A stretch of DNA of 32,101 bases from Eggerthellaceae bacterium UBA5808 (GCA_002417975.1 DIDE01000057.1:8658-40758), one strand, 5' to 3'. Numbered from the stretch's first letter, positions 9,075 through 17,721 are shown. Program-made: numbers and translations. Notes: a model not told the origin generated them from the sequence alone.

Positions 9075-11084
9075 TCACCCCTGGTCTTTCATTACCGAAT
9101 CGATCTGCTCAGAAAGCTTCATCCATTCGGATTCTTCCTTTTCAATCTTTGATTTGAGCTTAGCATGCTCGGCAATTACATCGCTTGTTCCACTCTCAGA
9201 CGTATAAAAATCAGGATCGGCAAGCTGCGCAAGCAATTCCTTCATACGGGCATTATCACGTTCCATCTGCCGATCAAGTTGCTTAACACGCTTGCGCTGA
9301 TCTTTAAGGGCCGCATAGGCTTTGTTACGCTTTTGCGCTTCCTGGCGTTTCTGTTCCTTGGTTTTAGGTGATCCACTCGTTTGGCTATTCGAAGAAGTTT
9401 GAGCATTCCCCGAAGCATCGGAAGCACGACCAGGAGCATGTCCTCGTTTACCAGAACGATGTTCATCCGAAGTTGATCCATGGCTCGAATCCGTGTCACT
9501 TTGACCGGTTTTATACAGGTAATAATCGTAGTCGCCATCAAACACCGTAGCTTTACCATCTTTAATTTCAATAATGCGATTGGCAACAGCATTAATGAGA
9601 TGACGGTCATGTGTAATAAGAAGAATTGTTCCCTCGAACGAAGTAAGTGCCTGCTCAAGAATGTCTGCACTCGCAATATCAAGATGGTTAGTTGGTTCAT
9701 CTAGGCATAAAAGAGGGCGAGGTGCAACAAGCATTTTAGCAAGAGCAAGACGACATTTCTCGCCGCCAGATAGCACTGCAACACGTTTTTCTACATCGTC
9801 ACCAATAAACAAAAATGCACCGAGCAATGTTCGAACTTGCGACATAGTCCATCCAGGCGCAGCCCCATCGAGTTCTTCGAATACTGTCTTAGATGGATCG
9901 AGTTCCTCGAGCTGATGCTGAGCAAAGTACGTCTTAGTTACATGCGTCCCATACGATATAGTGCCGCAATCAGGCTTTGATACTCCCGCAATCATTTTTA
10001 GAAGCGTAGATTTTCCTGCACCATTAGGTCCAACAAGAGCAACTTTTTGGCCACGATACATTGAAAGGTCAAAATGATCATAGATAACGTTGTCATCGTA
10101 TGCCTTCCGAATATCGTTTAATTCAACAACAAGATCACCCGTACGAGGCGGTTGCTGAAAATTAAAGTGAACAGTTTTCTTCTGCTCTGGAACAACAATA
10201 CGATCAATTTTTTCTAACTTACGCACACGATCCTGAACCTGACGCGCTTTTGTTGCCTTATAGCGGAATTTTTCGATAAACGCTTCCATATGCGCAATAT
10301 CAGCTTGCTGCTTTGCAGCTTTTGCACGTAGTTCCTCAAGACGTTCAGCACGCTCACGAAGATAATCATTGTAATTACCCTTATAAACAATCAAACCACC
10401 TTGATCGAGTTCTGCAACGCGATCAACCACGTTGTTCATGAATTCTCGGTCATGGCTTACTACAATAATTGTTCCACGATAGCTACGCAGAAAACCTTCA
10501 AGCCATCGAACGCTTTCGAGATCAAGATGGTTTGTTGGTTCGTCAAGTAGTAGAACATCTGGATTACGAATTAAAAGTTTAGCAAGGGCAATACGCATCT
10601 GCCAACCACCGGAATACTCCGTTACCGATCGTTGCATATCTTTTTCGCCAAACCCAAGACCAAAAAGGACACTTCGCACGCGAGACTCAAGCGTGTAGCC
10701 ATCCATACGCTCAAATGCATCACTCGCCCGCCCATACGCATCCAAATCTTGCTGCGAAGGGTTAGAAGCAAGCTTTTCCTCAAGCTCATGTAATCTTTGC
10801 TCAGCCTCTATGACTTCATGCTGGCTCGATACAACTTCATCGTAGATTGCCCGATCGCCCATCTCGATAGCTTCCTGGGCAAGATAGCCAACCGTTGCCC
10901 CTTTCGAAAAAAGGATTCGGCCTCCATCAGGAGTATCAATACCGGTAATAATTTTAAGAAGAGTCGTTTTGCCAGCTCCGTTAGGACCAACAAGCGCTAG
11001 ACGATCCCCTTTTTCTAACCTAAGCGTGACATCTTTATATAACTCACGCGATCCAAAAGATTTGGACACGTGTTCGATCTGCAT
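9075..11084 (-). CDS. ABC-F family ATPase (Uup/YdiF-type)
   Basis: Soluble twin-ATPase protein without membrane segments, so not a transporter; ABC-F proteins act on ribosomes. Two cassettes are complete: GPNGAGKTT with YSGGW and LLLDEPTNHLD in the first half, GPNGAGKST with LSGGEK and LCLDEPTNHLD in the second, joined by the charged linker expected of ABC-F. A C-terminal extension of about 130 residues holds a Ser/Gly/Asn-rich hydrophilic spacer and then a charged coiled coil, as in Uup/YdiF proteins. The longest frame begins with a TTG at 11090; the ATG at 11084 (about 669 residues) is preferred. Whether it gives antibiotic resistance or is a housekeeping translation factor cannot be read. 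Confidence 0.92.
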   Translation of the reverse strand: MQIEHVSKSFGSRELYKDVTLRLEKGDRLALVGPNGAGKTTLLKIITGIDTPDGGRILFSKGATVGYLAQEAIEMGDRAIYDEVVSSQHEVIEAEQRLHELEEKLASNPSQQDLDAYGRASDAFERMDGYTLESRVRSVLFGLGFGEKDMQRSVTEYSGGWQMRIALAKLLIRNPDVLLLDEPTNHLDLESVRWLEGFLRSYRGTIIVVSHDREFMNNVVDRVAELDQGGLIVYKGNYNDYLRERAERLEELRAKAAKQQADIAHMEAFIEKFRYKATKARQVQDRVRKLEKIDRIVVPEQKKTVHFNFQQPPRTGDLVVELNDIRKAYDDNVIYDHFDLSMYRGQKVALVGPNGAGKSTLLKMIAGVSKPDCGTISYGTHVTKTYFAQHQLEELDPSKTVFEELDGAAPGWTMSQVRTLLGAFLFIGDDVEKRVAVLSGGEKCRLALAKMLVAPRPLLCLDEPTNHLDIASADILEQALTSFEGTILLITHDRHLINAVANRIIEIKDGKATVFDGDYDYYLYKTGQSDTDSSHGSTSDEHRSGKRGHAPGRASDASGNAQTSSNSQTSGSPKTKEQKRQEAQKRNKAYAALKDQRKRVKQLDRQMERDNARMKELLAQLADPDFYTSESGTSDVIAEHAKLKSKIEKEESEWMKLSEQIDSVMKDQG

Positions 11085-11401
11085 GATCAACGTTCTCGTA
11101 CCGCCTTTTCGTCGTATATATCAGCTGATTGAACGTAAAGATAAAACAAGCCGACATGTATCGATATTCCGCTAACGGCTACATTACAAAAAATGCAGCA
11201 CAACTCCCATCTGCAGAAGTGACGAGAGGACGATCTATCGCATTCATTTATAGATAAGTATACAAAAGATGAAGCTCATATACGCGGATTCATCGTTTCA
11301 ATAGCAATCATTCATTGAACGACTCAACATGGTACATAGTGTTGAGTCACAATCCAACTATGTAAGTGTACTCCAGCTCTCGACTATATTTACAGGCTGC
11401 A
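11085..11401. other. Intergenic region upstream of ABC-F gene
   Basis: About 317 bases without a gene between the ROK kinase stop and the ABC-F start, both read leftward. It must hold the ABC-F promoter but I cannot assign -35/-10 boxes with conviction. The only clear structure is the inverted repeat at 11321-11348. Confidence 0.6.
11321..11348. repeat. 9-bp perfect inverted repeat, 10-base loop
   Basis: GACTCAACA and its exact complement TGTTGAGTC flank ten bases. No T-run follows on either strand, so it is not a standard intrinsic terminator; it lies about 50 bases beyond the ROK kinase stop and could be a structured 3' end or a protein-binding site. Confidence 0.6.
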
Positions 11402-12373
11402 TCACCGCATATGTACATCCGCAAAGAATGCAGCAGCGCCATATAGTGGAGCATATGAGCCGAGCCGCGCATCGCATAACGGGACATCAGCGGACGAAAC
11501 TAACAGCTGAGAACGATACCCTTCTTCAAGTGCATGACGCCATATCGGTCCAGCCTCGCTTACTGAACCAGTAAGGATAATACGCTCAGGATCAAACATA
11601 TGAGAACAGGTAGCAAGTACTTCGCCCAATGCCTTACCTGCTGACTGAATGACAGAGATAGCATGACCTTCGCCGCCTTCTGCACGACGCGCAACTTCTT
11701 GAGCATCAAGCAAAGTATTAAAACCTGGATCCTGCTTTGACAAGCCCTGATAGATCTCAGCAATGGCTCCACCAGCTGCAATTGATTCGATATGGCCATA
11801 GCGTCCGCATGAACAACGACGCTTTATAGCTGCAGGATGAAACATATGTCCAATCTCACCCGCCACGCCATGAGCTCCAAGTAGCACATGACCATCCACG
11901 ATCAGAGCACCACCTAATCCCGTACCTACACCAACAACAAGCGCACAACGATCTCCGCGCGCTGCACCCCACCGAGCTTCGCCAAGGGCATGAGCCTGCA
12001 CATCTCCAAGCGTTACCACAGGAAGCGAAAACTCATGTTCAAGGTCGCATCGAAGATCTGTACCTCCCCATCCAGGAAGCAGCGTACTCTTCATAACAAC
12101 CACGCCGGTATGAGGATCTGTGCCACCTGTCGTATCAACAGCAATACCATCGATTAAGCATGAACACTGATCTATCAAATCGTGAATGAGAGCAACCACA
12201 CGACGATATAGCCGTTCGCCTCCTTGCAAAGCATCTGATGGAACAGTTTGAACATGATCAATACGCGGAATATCATGTAAAGTTAAAGGTGAGATTGATA
12301 CGCAGGCTCCACGCACTTTCGTACCACCAACATCAATGCATATGATATGGGTATCGTCCGGATGAGTGTTCAT
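11402..12373 (-). CDS. ROK family sugar kinase (glucokinase-like)
   Basis: ROK-fold hexokinase, phosphorylating glucose or an N-acetylated hexosamine with ATP. The N-terminal phosphate loop DVGGTKVRGA (residues 14-23), the catalytic Asp in GDVQAHALGEA (Asp124, with Gly where most members have Asn), the ATP-site GVGTGLGGALIVDG and the zinc region GEIGHM...CSCGRYGH are present. The usual ROK zinc motif is CxCGxxGC; here the third Cys is His194, which might still ligate. The start at 12373 follows the NTPase TGA by one base and avoids a 57-base overlap, giving 323 residues. Substrate is not resolved. Confidence 0.85.
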   Translation of the reverse strand: MNTHPDDTHIICIDVGGTKVRGACVSISPLTLHDIPRIDHVQTVPSDALQGGERLYRRVVALIHDLIDQCSCLIDGIAVDTTGGTDPHTGVVVMKSTLLPGWGGTDLRCDLEHEFSLPVVTLGDVQAHALGEARWGAARGDRCALVVGVGTGLGGALIVDGHVLLGAHGVAGEIGHMFHPAAIKRRCSCGRYGHIESIAAGGAIAEIYQGLSKQDPGFNTLLDAQEVARRAEGGEGHAISVIQSAGKALGEVLATCSHMFDPERIILTGSVSEAGPIWRHALEEGYRSQLLVSSADVPLCDARLGSYAPLYGAAAFFADVHMR

Positions 12374-12374
12374 A

Positions 12375-13031
12375 TCACTTTGCACCGCAATACGCCTTAA
12401 TGGTCTGACGAGCATCATCGCTAGGAGCAATCACGCAGCAATCAGGCCAGGATAACTTAAAATGTTCACGAGCGCTATCGAGAAGCCATGAACGAACAAC
12501 AATAAGCGCATGAGGAAAACGAGCACTCGGACCTTTTTCAAGCATGCGCATCGCCGATACATAACCACCATTGCGAATAAGTTCAAGCTGACCCAGCTCA
12601 TCAACGACGAGCAGTCCTTGTTTCTCTGGAGTTGATGTCATAGTCATATCTTGACAATTATCGTCTGTCACTGAAGATTCAAGCGAATCAAAAAACGTAT
12701 TCACACGTCCAATAGCTTGATCGTTAATATTCCACGATAAATGAGCGGATCGACTTTGAGTGCATCCAGCACTACTATCTGAACATCCGCACCAACGAGC
12801 AAACGGAATAGTAGCCCCTTGTGGCAAAAACCGAACATTGATGCCAAGTTTATAACGCTCAATGCCGTCATCGCCTACAACAGGCCCATCGCCTTCTGGC
12901 TCATTTTCGCGCCAGTCACCAGGAGAAAGAACGCCAGCAACAGGAATAGACTGGGACAACAATTCATCGGTAAGCGATTCAAGCCAGCGCGTTTTACCAA
13001 TTTGCACATCGCCTGATAGTATAAAAAGCAT
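12375..13031 (-). CDS. P-loop nucleoside-triphosphatase, THEP1-like
   Basis: Small P-loop protein with Walker A GDVQIGKT at residues 7-14 (GxxxxGKT) and a Walker B-like LLVVDELGQLEL around residues 140-150, the arrangement seen in THEP1/NTPase_1-type nucleotide phosphatases. The middle contains an unusual Cys-rich stretch (WCGCSDSSAGC). A GTG would extend it to 13049, but GGAGG immediately before the ATG at 13031 selects that start (218 residues). It is followed after one base by the ROK kinase, so the two proteins are almost certainly coexpressed. Specific role unknown. Confidence 0.72.
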   Translation of the reverse strand: MLFILSGDVQIGKTRWLESLTDELLSQSIPVAGVLSPGDWRENEPEGDGPVVGDDGIERYKLGINVRFLPQGATIPFARWCGCSDSSAGCTQSRSAHLSWNINDQAIGRVNTFFDSLESSVTDDNCQDMTMTSTPEKQGLLVVDELGQLELIRNGGYVSAMRMLEKGPSARFPHALIVVRSWLLDSAREHFKLSWPDCCVIAPSDDARQTIKAYCGAK

Positions 13032-13116
13032 ATCGCCTCCAACTGGCACGCTATCAACTCATACATGAATATATGCCAATACCGGCCACCTACATATAAC
13101 TCAATTGATCATATGC

Positions 13117-14514
13117 TTATATCGATATCAAACCAAATGTATTCAAACAACTAGAGACCAAAATAACAACAAGGAATACTGGTGACACCCATTTAAGCAT
13201 GACGAGAAACAGACGCTTCCGTTTAAAGGGCGCAGACTGTTCAACTTCATTAACAATAACTTGAGGACCCACAAACCAGCCAAGCATAATGCACGTTAGG
13301 AGGGCACCAAGCGGCATGAGAACCGAGCTGACGCAAAAGTCCATAAGATCAAGAATCGTTAAACCTGCAAAGGTCACCGAACTCCATGCACCATACCCGA
13401 GGGATGGGAGCATAGAGATTAGCAAAATTCCAATCCATACGACAGCAACACTTTTTTTGCGCCACCACCGGAATGCATCACCAAATATCGAGATGACCGC
13501 TTCTGCTATGGATACCGAACTTGTTATAGCCGCGAAAAGAACAAGCGCAAAAAAGCAGAAGCCTATAATTTCTCCAAAGGGAAGCGACAGGAATACTTTA
13601 GGAAGCGTAACAAACATCAGACCAGGTCCCGCACTCATCGCACTTGCCTCACCACCCGAAAAAACAAACACCGACGGCACTATAATCAGTCCAGCTAAAA
13701 ACGCCACCAAAGTATCGAAAATTTCAATCTGGCTAACGCTATGTGTCAGATCATCCTTTTTACTCATATAGCTTCCGTAGGTGATCATGACACCTGATGC
13801 GAGTGACATCGAGAAAAACATTTGCCCCATCGCAGCAACAATTGTTCCAAAGCCAAATCGATCCATATCAGGAATAAGATAATAAGACAGTCCGTCAATC
13901 GCTCCAGGTTGCAGCATGACGTATATCGATAAAAAGACACTTAAAATAATAAGTAAGGGCATCGAGATCTTGTTAAGACGCTCAATTCCCTTTTTAACAC
14001 CCGAAGCAACGATCACCATCGTTATCGAAGCGAAAATGCTGCAATACACAATAGGCTCAATCGATTGGGATATATATCCGTTAAAAAATGTATCAGTTGC
14101 AATAATCGAACCAGCACCCTGGACGTATTCAATTAGGTACTTAAGGATCCAACCGCCAATAACGCAATAATACGAAATGATAATAATCGGAGCAATTGAT
14201 TCTATGACACCAATGAATGCAAAACGCTTGCTCAACGCACGAAATGCATGAATAGCGCTCAATCCTGTATGTCGTCCGATAGCAACCTCAATAAGCATGA
14301 GCGTAAATCCAAAGGTAAGGACCAACGCTAAATACGTTATAAGAAACGCTCCACCACCGTACTTTGCTGCCAAGTAAGGAAAACGCCATAAATTACCTAA
14401 ACCAACAGCACTCGCCGCTGCCGCAAGCACAAATGCAAATTGACTCGAAAAATGTGCACGAACATAAGGCTTCGAGTGAGAGGGCGTAATCGTTGATTCT
14501 GCTTGTCCTTGCAT
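13117..14514 (-). CDS. Sodium:neurotransmitter symporter family transporter
   Basis: NSS/SNF-family secondary transporter of the LeuT fold, which couples sodium entry to uptake of amino acids or related amines. TM1 carries the family signature AVGLGNLWRFPY followed by KYGGGAF, including the unwound substrate/sodium site, and eleven to twelve hydrophobic segments run through the 465 residues. Start: the frame opens with TTG at 14520, but GGAG eight bases before ATG 14514 supports the latter. It is monocistronic, flanked by 67 bases before the NTPase gene and a 284-base gap upstream. Substrate cannot be deduced from sequence. Confidence 0.92.
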   Translation of the reverse strand: MQGQAESTITPSHSKPYVRAHFSSQFAFVLAAAASAVGLGNLWRFPYLAAKYGGGAFLITYLALVLTFGFTLMLIEVAIGRHTGLSAIHAFRALSKRFAFIGVIESIAPIIIISYYCVIGGWILKYLIEYVQGAGSIIATDTFFNGYISQSIEPIVYCSIFASITMVIVASGVKKGIERLNKISMPLLIILSVFLSIYVMLQPGAIDGLSYYLIPDMDRFGFGTIVAAMGQMFFSMSLASGVMITYGSYMSKKDDLTHSVSQIEIFDTLVAFLAGLIIVPSVFVFSGGEASAMSAGPGLMFVTLPKVFLSLPFGEIIGFCFFALVLFAAITSSVSIAEAVISIFGDAFRWWRKKSVAVVWIGILLISMLPSLGYGAWSSVTFAGLTILDLMDFCVSSVLMPLGALLTCIMLGWFVGPQVIVNEVEQSAPFKRKRLFLVMLKWVSPVFLVVILVSSCLNTFGLISI

Positions 14515-14754
14515 AGACAAAACTCCTGCTACGTTAGATGTAATGCGATCATACTTTCAAAAAGACAGAATATGAGTGTAACACCACCTGGCAGATACGC
14601 GCATGCGCATCATACGTATCAATCCTCATTTGTACGTATTAAGCCGATGAGCAACATTCCGATCCTGATTTTATATATCAACTCATTAGCACTTAAACAT
14701 TCACCATATCCCAGCAACATTCACGTAAACGTATCAAGCTATCAGCTGCAGATA

Positions 14755-14785
14755 TAAAAAACGGGCAACGCCTACGCGCTGCCCG
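14755..14785 (-). terminator. Intrinsic terminator of the tRNA-His/tRNA-Lys operon
   Basis: Read on the minus strand, a 10-bp GC-rich stem (CGGGCAGCGC paired with GCGTTGCCCG, one G-U) closes a four-base loop and is followed by six T residues. It lies just past the tRNA-Lys 3' end. Confidence 0.9.
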
Positions 14786-14798
14786 AAATATAACTAGA

Positions 14799-14874
14799 TG
14801 GTGCACCGTCGGCGACTCGAACGCCGGACCTTGGGATTAAGAGTCCCCTGCTCTACCAACTAAGCTAACGGTGC
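14799..14874 (-). tRNA. tRNA-Lys (anticodon CTT)
   Basis: 76-base cloverleaf with encoded CCA. Acceptor GCACCGT pairs with ACGGTGC; the anticodon loop reads CTCTTAA, giving anticodon CTT; the T-arm contains GTTCGAGTC. It lies 64 bases after tRNA-His and shares its promoter and terminator. Confidence 0.95.
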
Positions 14875-14938
14875 ATAAAAAGAATGCTGAGCTATTGTAA
14901 AACACCAAGTCAATTGCTGCAAGCTTTTTATTTTGCGC

Positions 14939-15017
14939 TGGGGTGGGTAATCGGACTCGAACCGACGACCTCCAGAGCCACAATCTGGCGTTCTATCCAA
15001 ACTGAACTACACCCACC
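14939..15017 (-). tRNA. tRNA-His (anticodon GTG)
   Basis: Anticodon loop TTGTGGC between CCAGA and TCTGG. The extra 5' G (position -1) opposite C73 that is diagnostic for tRNA-His is encoded, as is CCA. T-arm GTTCGAGTC. First gene of the His-Lys operon. Confidence 0.94.
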
Positions 15018-15031
15018 AAGCGCAAAGCGAA

Positions 15032-15060
15032 ATTATAGGAGACATTTTATGAAAGTGCAA
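15032..15060 (-). promoter_or_regulatory. Promoter of the tRNA-His/tRNA-Lys operon
   Basis: Minus-strand -35 TTGCAC and a perfect -10 TATAAT separated by exactly 17 bases; predicted transcription start is about 10 bases before the tRNA-His 5' end. It lies immediately beyond the SDR stop codon. Confidence 0.82.
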
Positions 15061-15077
15061 GCCCCTTATCTCGCACT

Positions 15078-15842
15078 TCACAATCTGCGGATACCCTCCC
15101 ACCCTGCCATCGTTATGCAATGGGGTAAAAACTTTCCAACAATTCTCAAAAGAAATGATGTCAAAGAGCAGCACGCAACAGCAAAATGACACGTATTAGC
15201 ACTAAGAGCTCGACGTGCGATAACGTCCGGCCTTTGCGCAAAAGGGAAATGACGGATTGCGCTTGAATCAGTTGATTGAGCTTTTTCAATGAATTCCGTC
15301 TTCACCCACGCAGGGCATACCGCTGTTATACGAATTCCCGTACCATGTAGCTCCCAGCGGAGAGAGCGAGTATACGAAAGCATGAACGCTTTTGTTGCAG
15401 CATATACGCCAAAATATGGAAGTGGTGTGAAGGCAGCACAGGACACAATTTCCAATATGCGTGATCCTCTGCTCAAATAGGGGCGAACGAGCGTCGTAAG
15501 CTCAATCGATGCACGGCAATTCAAATCAACCATCATCGACTGACTTTGGTTAGAAAGCGTATCGATAGACCCAATGCAACCTAATCCTGCCGCATTGACA
15601 AGATAGCGAACGGTCGGTTTTTTGCGCTTAAGCAAAGCATCAAACGTATCAATATCTGTCTGACTCGTTAGATCAAGTGAAATAGCATAAGCCGGAACAA
15701 TAAGCGAAGCAGCAAGATCCTCTAAACGATTCTTTCGACGCGCAATAAGCCAGATTTCATCCACATCGCCACGATGATCAATCCGCTGAGCAAATGCGGT
15801 ACCAATTCCTGATGATGCACCTGTAACAATCGCAACGTTCAC
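15078..15842 (-). CDS. Short-chain dehydrogenase/reductase (classical SDR)
   Basis: NAD(P)-dependent oxidoreductase. The cofactor motif TGASSGIG (about residues 7-14), NAAG and the catalytic YxxxK (YAATK), preceded by the active-site Ser in EIVSCAA, are all present. The hydrophobic C-terminus resembles SDRs acting on lipophilic substrates. The longest frame begins with TTG at 15860 and an ATG lies at 15848, but the Shine-Dalgarno AAGGAG ends only one or two bases before that ATG; the GTG at 15842, seven bases after it, is the better start (254 residues). Divergent from the DUF4230-like gene. Substrate unknown. Confidence 0.87.
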   Translation of the reverse strand: MNVAIVTGASSGIGTAFAQRIDHRGDVDEIWLIARRKNRLEDLAASLIVPAYAISLDLTSQTDIDTFDALLKRKKPTVRYLVNAAGLGCIGSIDTLSNQSQSMMVDLNCRASIELTTLVRPYLSRGSRILEIVSCAAFTPLPYFGVYAATKAFMLSYTRSLRWELHGTGIRITAVCPAWVKTEFIEKAQSTDSSAIRHFPFAQRPDVIARRALSANTCHFAVACCSLTSFLLRIVGKFLPHCITMAGWEGIRRL

Positions 15843-16026
15843 CGACATACTCCTTTGCAACGGTTTACCGATGTTTGATCCATTCGCGCACCTGTATCAT
15901 CCATTTCTAACAGCATATTCGCCGCATGATTATTCGAGGATGACGCATGCTATATGCCAACAACGAGTACAATTACTAAAGTTGATTACGAATCATCACA
16001 GAGACGCTAAGGGAAAGAGCTCTTTA

Positions 16027-16611
16027 ATGAAACATCTTATAAAATGGATCGTTATCCTCATTATAGCCATCGCATTATTTGTTGGCGGTTATATGTGCGG
16101 CGTCAACGTTAACCAATCCAAACAGCCAACGATAACATCAACAGCGATTCAGACAGAGCTAACAGAATGCAGCGATCTCGCAACTGACCAGCTCAACTAT
16201 AGAGGACTTATTCATTACGCAAGCGGATCGATTCCTCTTATTGATCAAAAAGAATTCAATATGGTTTACAACGCAACCGTCAAAGCAGGCGTTGATTTAT
16301 CACAGACAACCGTCACCGTCGAAGGAAAAACAATTACCGTGACGCTTCCCCAAGCAAGCATTCAGTCAATTTCAATCGACCCTGATAGTATTGAGTTCTA
16401 CGATCAAAGTTTTGCACTTACCAACTGGGATAATAAAATGGATACCGCCCAAGCGCTCAGCGCTGCAAAAGATGATGTACATGATAAAGTTGACCAGACA
16501 ACAATGCTTGAAACTGCAGAGAATCATGCGGACGATGTTGTACAAAATCTCCTAGCGCCTTTTACCAATGAGCAACAGGGTTACACGCTTACCGTCGTTC
16601 ATGCTTCCTAA
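16027..16611 (+). CDS. Membrane-anchored DUF4230-like protein
   Basis: About 194 residues with one N-terminal transmembrane segment (residues 5-25, KWIVILIIAIALFVGGYMCG) and an extracytoplasmic domain that resembles DUF4230 proteins: a YRGLIHYASGSIPLIDQKEF segment, a TVTVEGKTITVTLPQASI beta-rich block and a C-terminal helix with AENHADDVVQNLL. The open frame extends 52 codons further upstream, but that part lacks conservation and an internal ATG at 16027 directly before the membrane segment is the natural start; the ribosome site there is weak. No biochemical function is known for the family. It converges on the gene ending at 16661. Confidence 0.75.
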   Translation: MKHLIKWIVILIIAIALFVGGYMCGVNVNQSKQPTITSTAIQTELTECSDLATDQLNYRGLIHYASGSIPLIDQKEFNMVYNATVKAGVDLSQTTVTVEGKTITVTLPQASIQSISIDPDSIEFYDQSFALTNWDNKMDTAQALSAAKDDVHDKVDQTTMLETAENHADDVVQNLLAPFTNEQQGYTLTVVHAS

Positions 16612-16620
16612 CATATCTGC

Positions 16621-16672
16621 AAGCATGACTAATACAAGGCAATTGCGCATATGCTTTGTGTCAGTCATGCTT
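16621..16672. repeat. Large near-perfect palindrome between convergent genes
   Basis: Outer arms AAGCATGACT and AGTCATGCTT are exact complements (10 bp); after a short mismatch, ACAAGGC pairs with GCTTTGT, giving a stem of nearly 20 bp around a 12-base loop. It sits between the stops at 16611 and 16661 and its right arm includes the last codons of the minus-strand gene. No T-run follows on either strand. Confidence 0.75.
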
Positions 16673-17074
16673 CCTTGATAGAAAATATGAAATTATAAGC
16701 AGAACGATTCCTGCAATATCAAACATGAGAAACCGCGTAACAGAGTCATATAGCATTGATGCAGATGATGCATCAAATAACACGACATACATATCGCCTG
16801 CAACAGCAATAAGCTGCTGGATAATCACGACTACGAACATGCAGCGAAAGCGAGACGGTCTATATATAAGTGGGATGTAGGAAATATTCCACATGAGCAT
16901 AATTACCCCCATGCCTCGAATAGCCGCAATTGCTCCCACACCGCTTAGTTCATAGCCCACTGTCCCTTGCGAGGGGTCAATAATAAAAGAGATCGCACAG
17001 GACATATTCCATGCAAACACGCACACTATACATAGGCGCGCTGCTAAATTAGGGATGTACTTCTTAAATTTCAT
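16661..17074 (-). CDS. Small uncharacterised four-helix membrane protein
   Basis: 137 residues, with about four hydrophobic helices (around residues 12-33, 42-65, 75-95 and 110-132) and a charged N- and C-terminus. The segment RGMGVIMLMWNISYIPLIY followed by PSRFR and a QQLIAVAGD helix looks conserved in style, but I do not recognise a family with certainty. The frame runs upstream to 17233, but that part overlaps a strong hairpin and lacks membrane character, so the ATG at 17074 was chosen. No Shine-Dalgarno is present; a TACAAT box ends six bases before the ATG, compatible with a leaderless transcript. Confidence 0.6.
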   Translation of the reverse strand: MKFKKYIPNLAARLCIVCVFAWNMSCAISFIIDPSQGTVGYELSGVGAIAAIRGMGVIMLMWNISYIPLIYRPSRFRCMFVVVIIQQLIAVAGDMYVVLFDASSASMLYDSVTRFLMFDIAGIVLLIISYFLSRKHD

Positions 17075-17421
17075 ATCAGTATTGTAACCGATTGCATAAT
17101 TAGGCAAACAGCGATGATATAGGTAAAAAAGAACTATTGAATGATAACCCGGGGGGATGAACTGCATTGCTAGAAAGACTCTAAAGGCAAAGCCGCAGAA
17201 GCGGCCCCCCGATTCCGCTTCTGCCATAATCAATATATAACGTGCTTTAACGATTAGAAAGAAACCAAAGATTAAAGACCTATCGATTTAGTTGTAGCTA
17301 GTTACATCATGCACAATGCAAAACATGCCAAAACCATCCGCCAACGAAAACAGCTCGATCAAACAAGAAGCAAAGCTAGCGTACTCATGATGGATGCATG
17401 TTAATAACAACATGAAGTCAT
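17075..17421. other. Intergenic region with a GC-rich hairpin, no gene seen
   Basis: About 350 bases between the small membrane protein and the tRNA-Val terminator. It holds the inverted repeat at 17195-17224 and an unsupported 32-codon frame (17309-17404) without ribosome site. I see nothing else. Confidence 0.5.
17195..17224. repeat. 10-bp perfect GC-rich inverted repeat
   Basis: GCAGAAGCGG and CCGCTTCTGC flank a ten-base loop that begins with six C residues. Stable as RNA on either strand, but without a following T-run. Confidence 0.7.
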
Positions 17422-17456
17422 AAAAAGAAAATCACCCCGCACAAGGTGCAGGGTGA
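17422..17456 (-). terminator. Intrinsic terminator of the tRNA-Asn/tRNA-Val operon
   Basis: On the minus strand an 11-bp stem (TCACCCTGCAC with GTGCGGGGTGA, one T-G pair) closes a three-base loop and is followed by TTTTCTTTTT. It lies 13 bases past tRNA-Val. Confidence 0.92.
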
Positions 17457-17469
17457 ACAGGATAAACTA

Positions 17470-17544
17470 TGGTGGGCGTTGCTGGGTTTGAACCAGCGAC
17501 CTCTTCCGTGTGAGGGAAGCGCGCTCCCACTGCGCCAAACGCCC
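17470..17544 (-). tRNA. tRNA-Val (anticodon CAC)
   Basis: 75-base cloverleaf with encoded CCA; acceptor GGGCGTT pairs with AACGCCC; anticodon stem CTTCC/GGAAG with loop CTCACAC gives CAC. Second gene of the Asn-Val operon. Confidence 0.95.
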
Positions 17545-17588
17545 GGTAAAAATCGGGCCGGCATATAGCCGGTCCAAATGATAATCAA

Positions 17589-17663
<75 letters not shown>

Positions 17664-17693
17664 ATACGCTAACCTCTCAACGCGCAAGGCAAA

Positions 17694-17721
17694 ATTATAC
17701 TCGAACATATCTTCAGTTCAA
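17694..17721 (-). promoter_or_regulatory. Promoter of the tRNA-Asn/tRNA-Val operon
   Basis: Minus-strand -35 TTGAAC and a perfect -10 TATAAT separated by 16 bases, placing the start about 25 bases before tRNA-Asn. Confidence 0.82.

Noticed and set aside
14599..14608. GCGCATGCGC palindrome upstream of the sodium symporter
   Set aside because: A single 10-base palindrome without spacing or promoter context; expected by chance in this length.
15049..15189. Plus-strand frame with GGAG before an ATG, inside the SDR 3' end
   Set aside because: It lies antisense to the conserved SDR and across the tRNA operon promoter; the GGAG is the complement of promoter spacer sequence and the peptide is unlike any family.
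17309..17404. 32-codon plus-strand frame in the geneless stretch
   Set aside because: No ribosome site, no homology recognised, too short to support.
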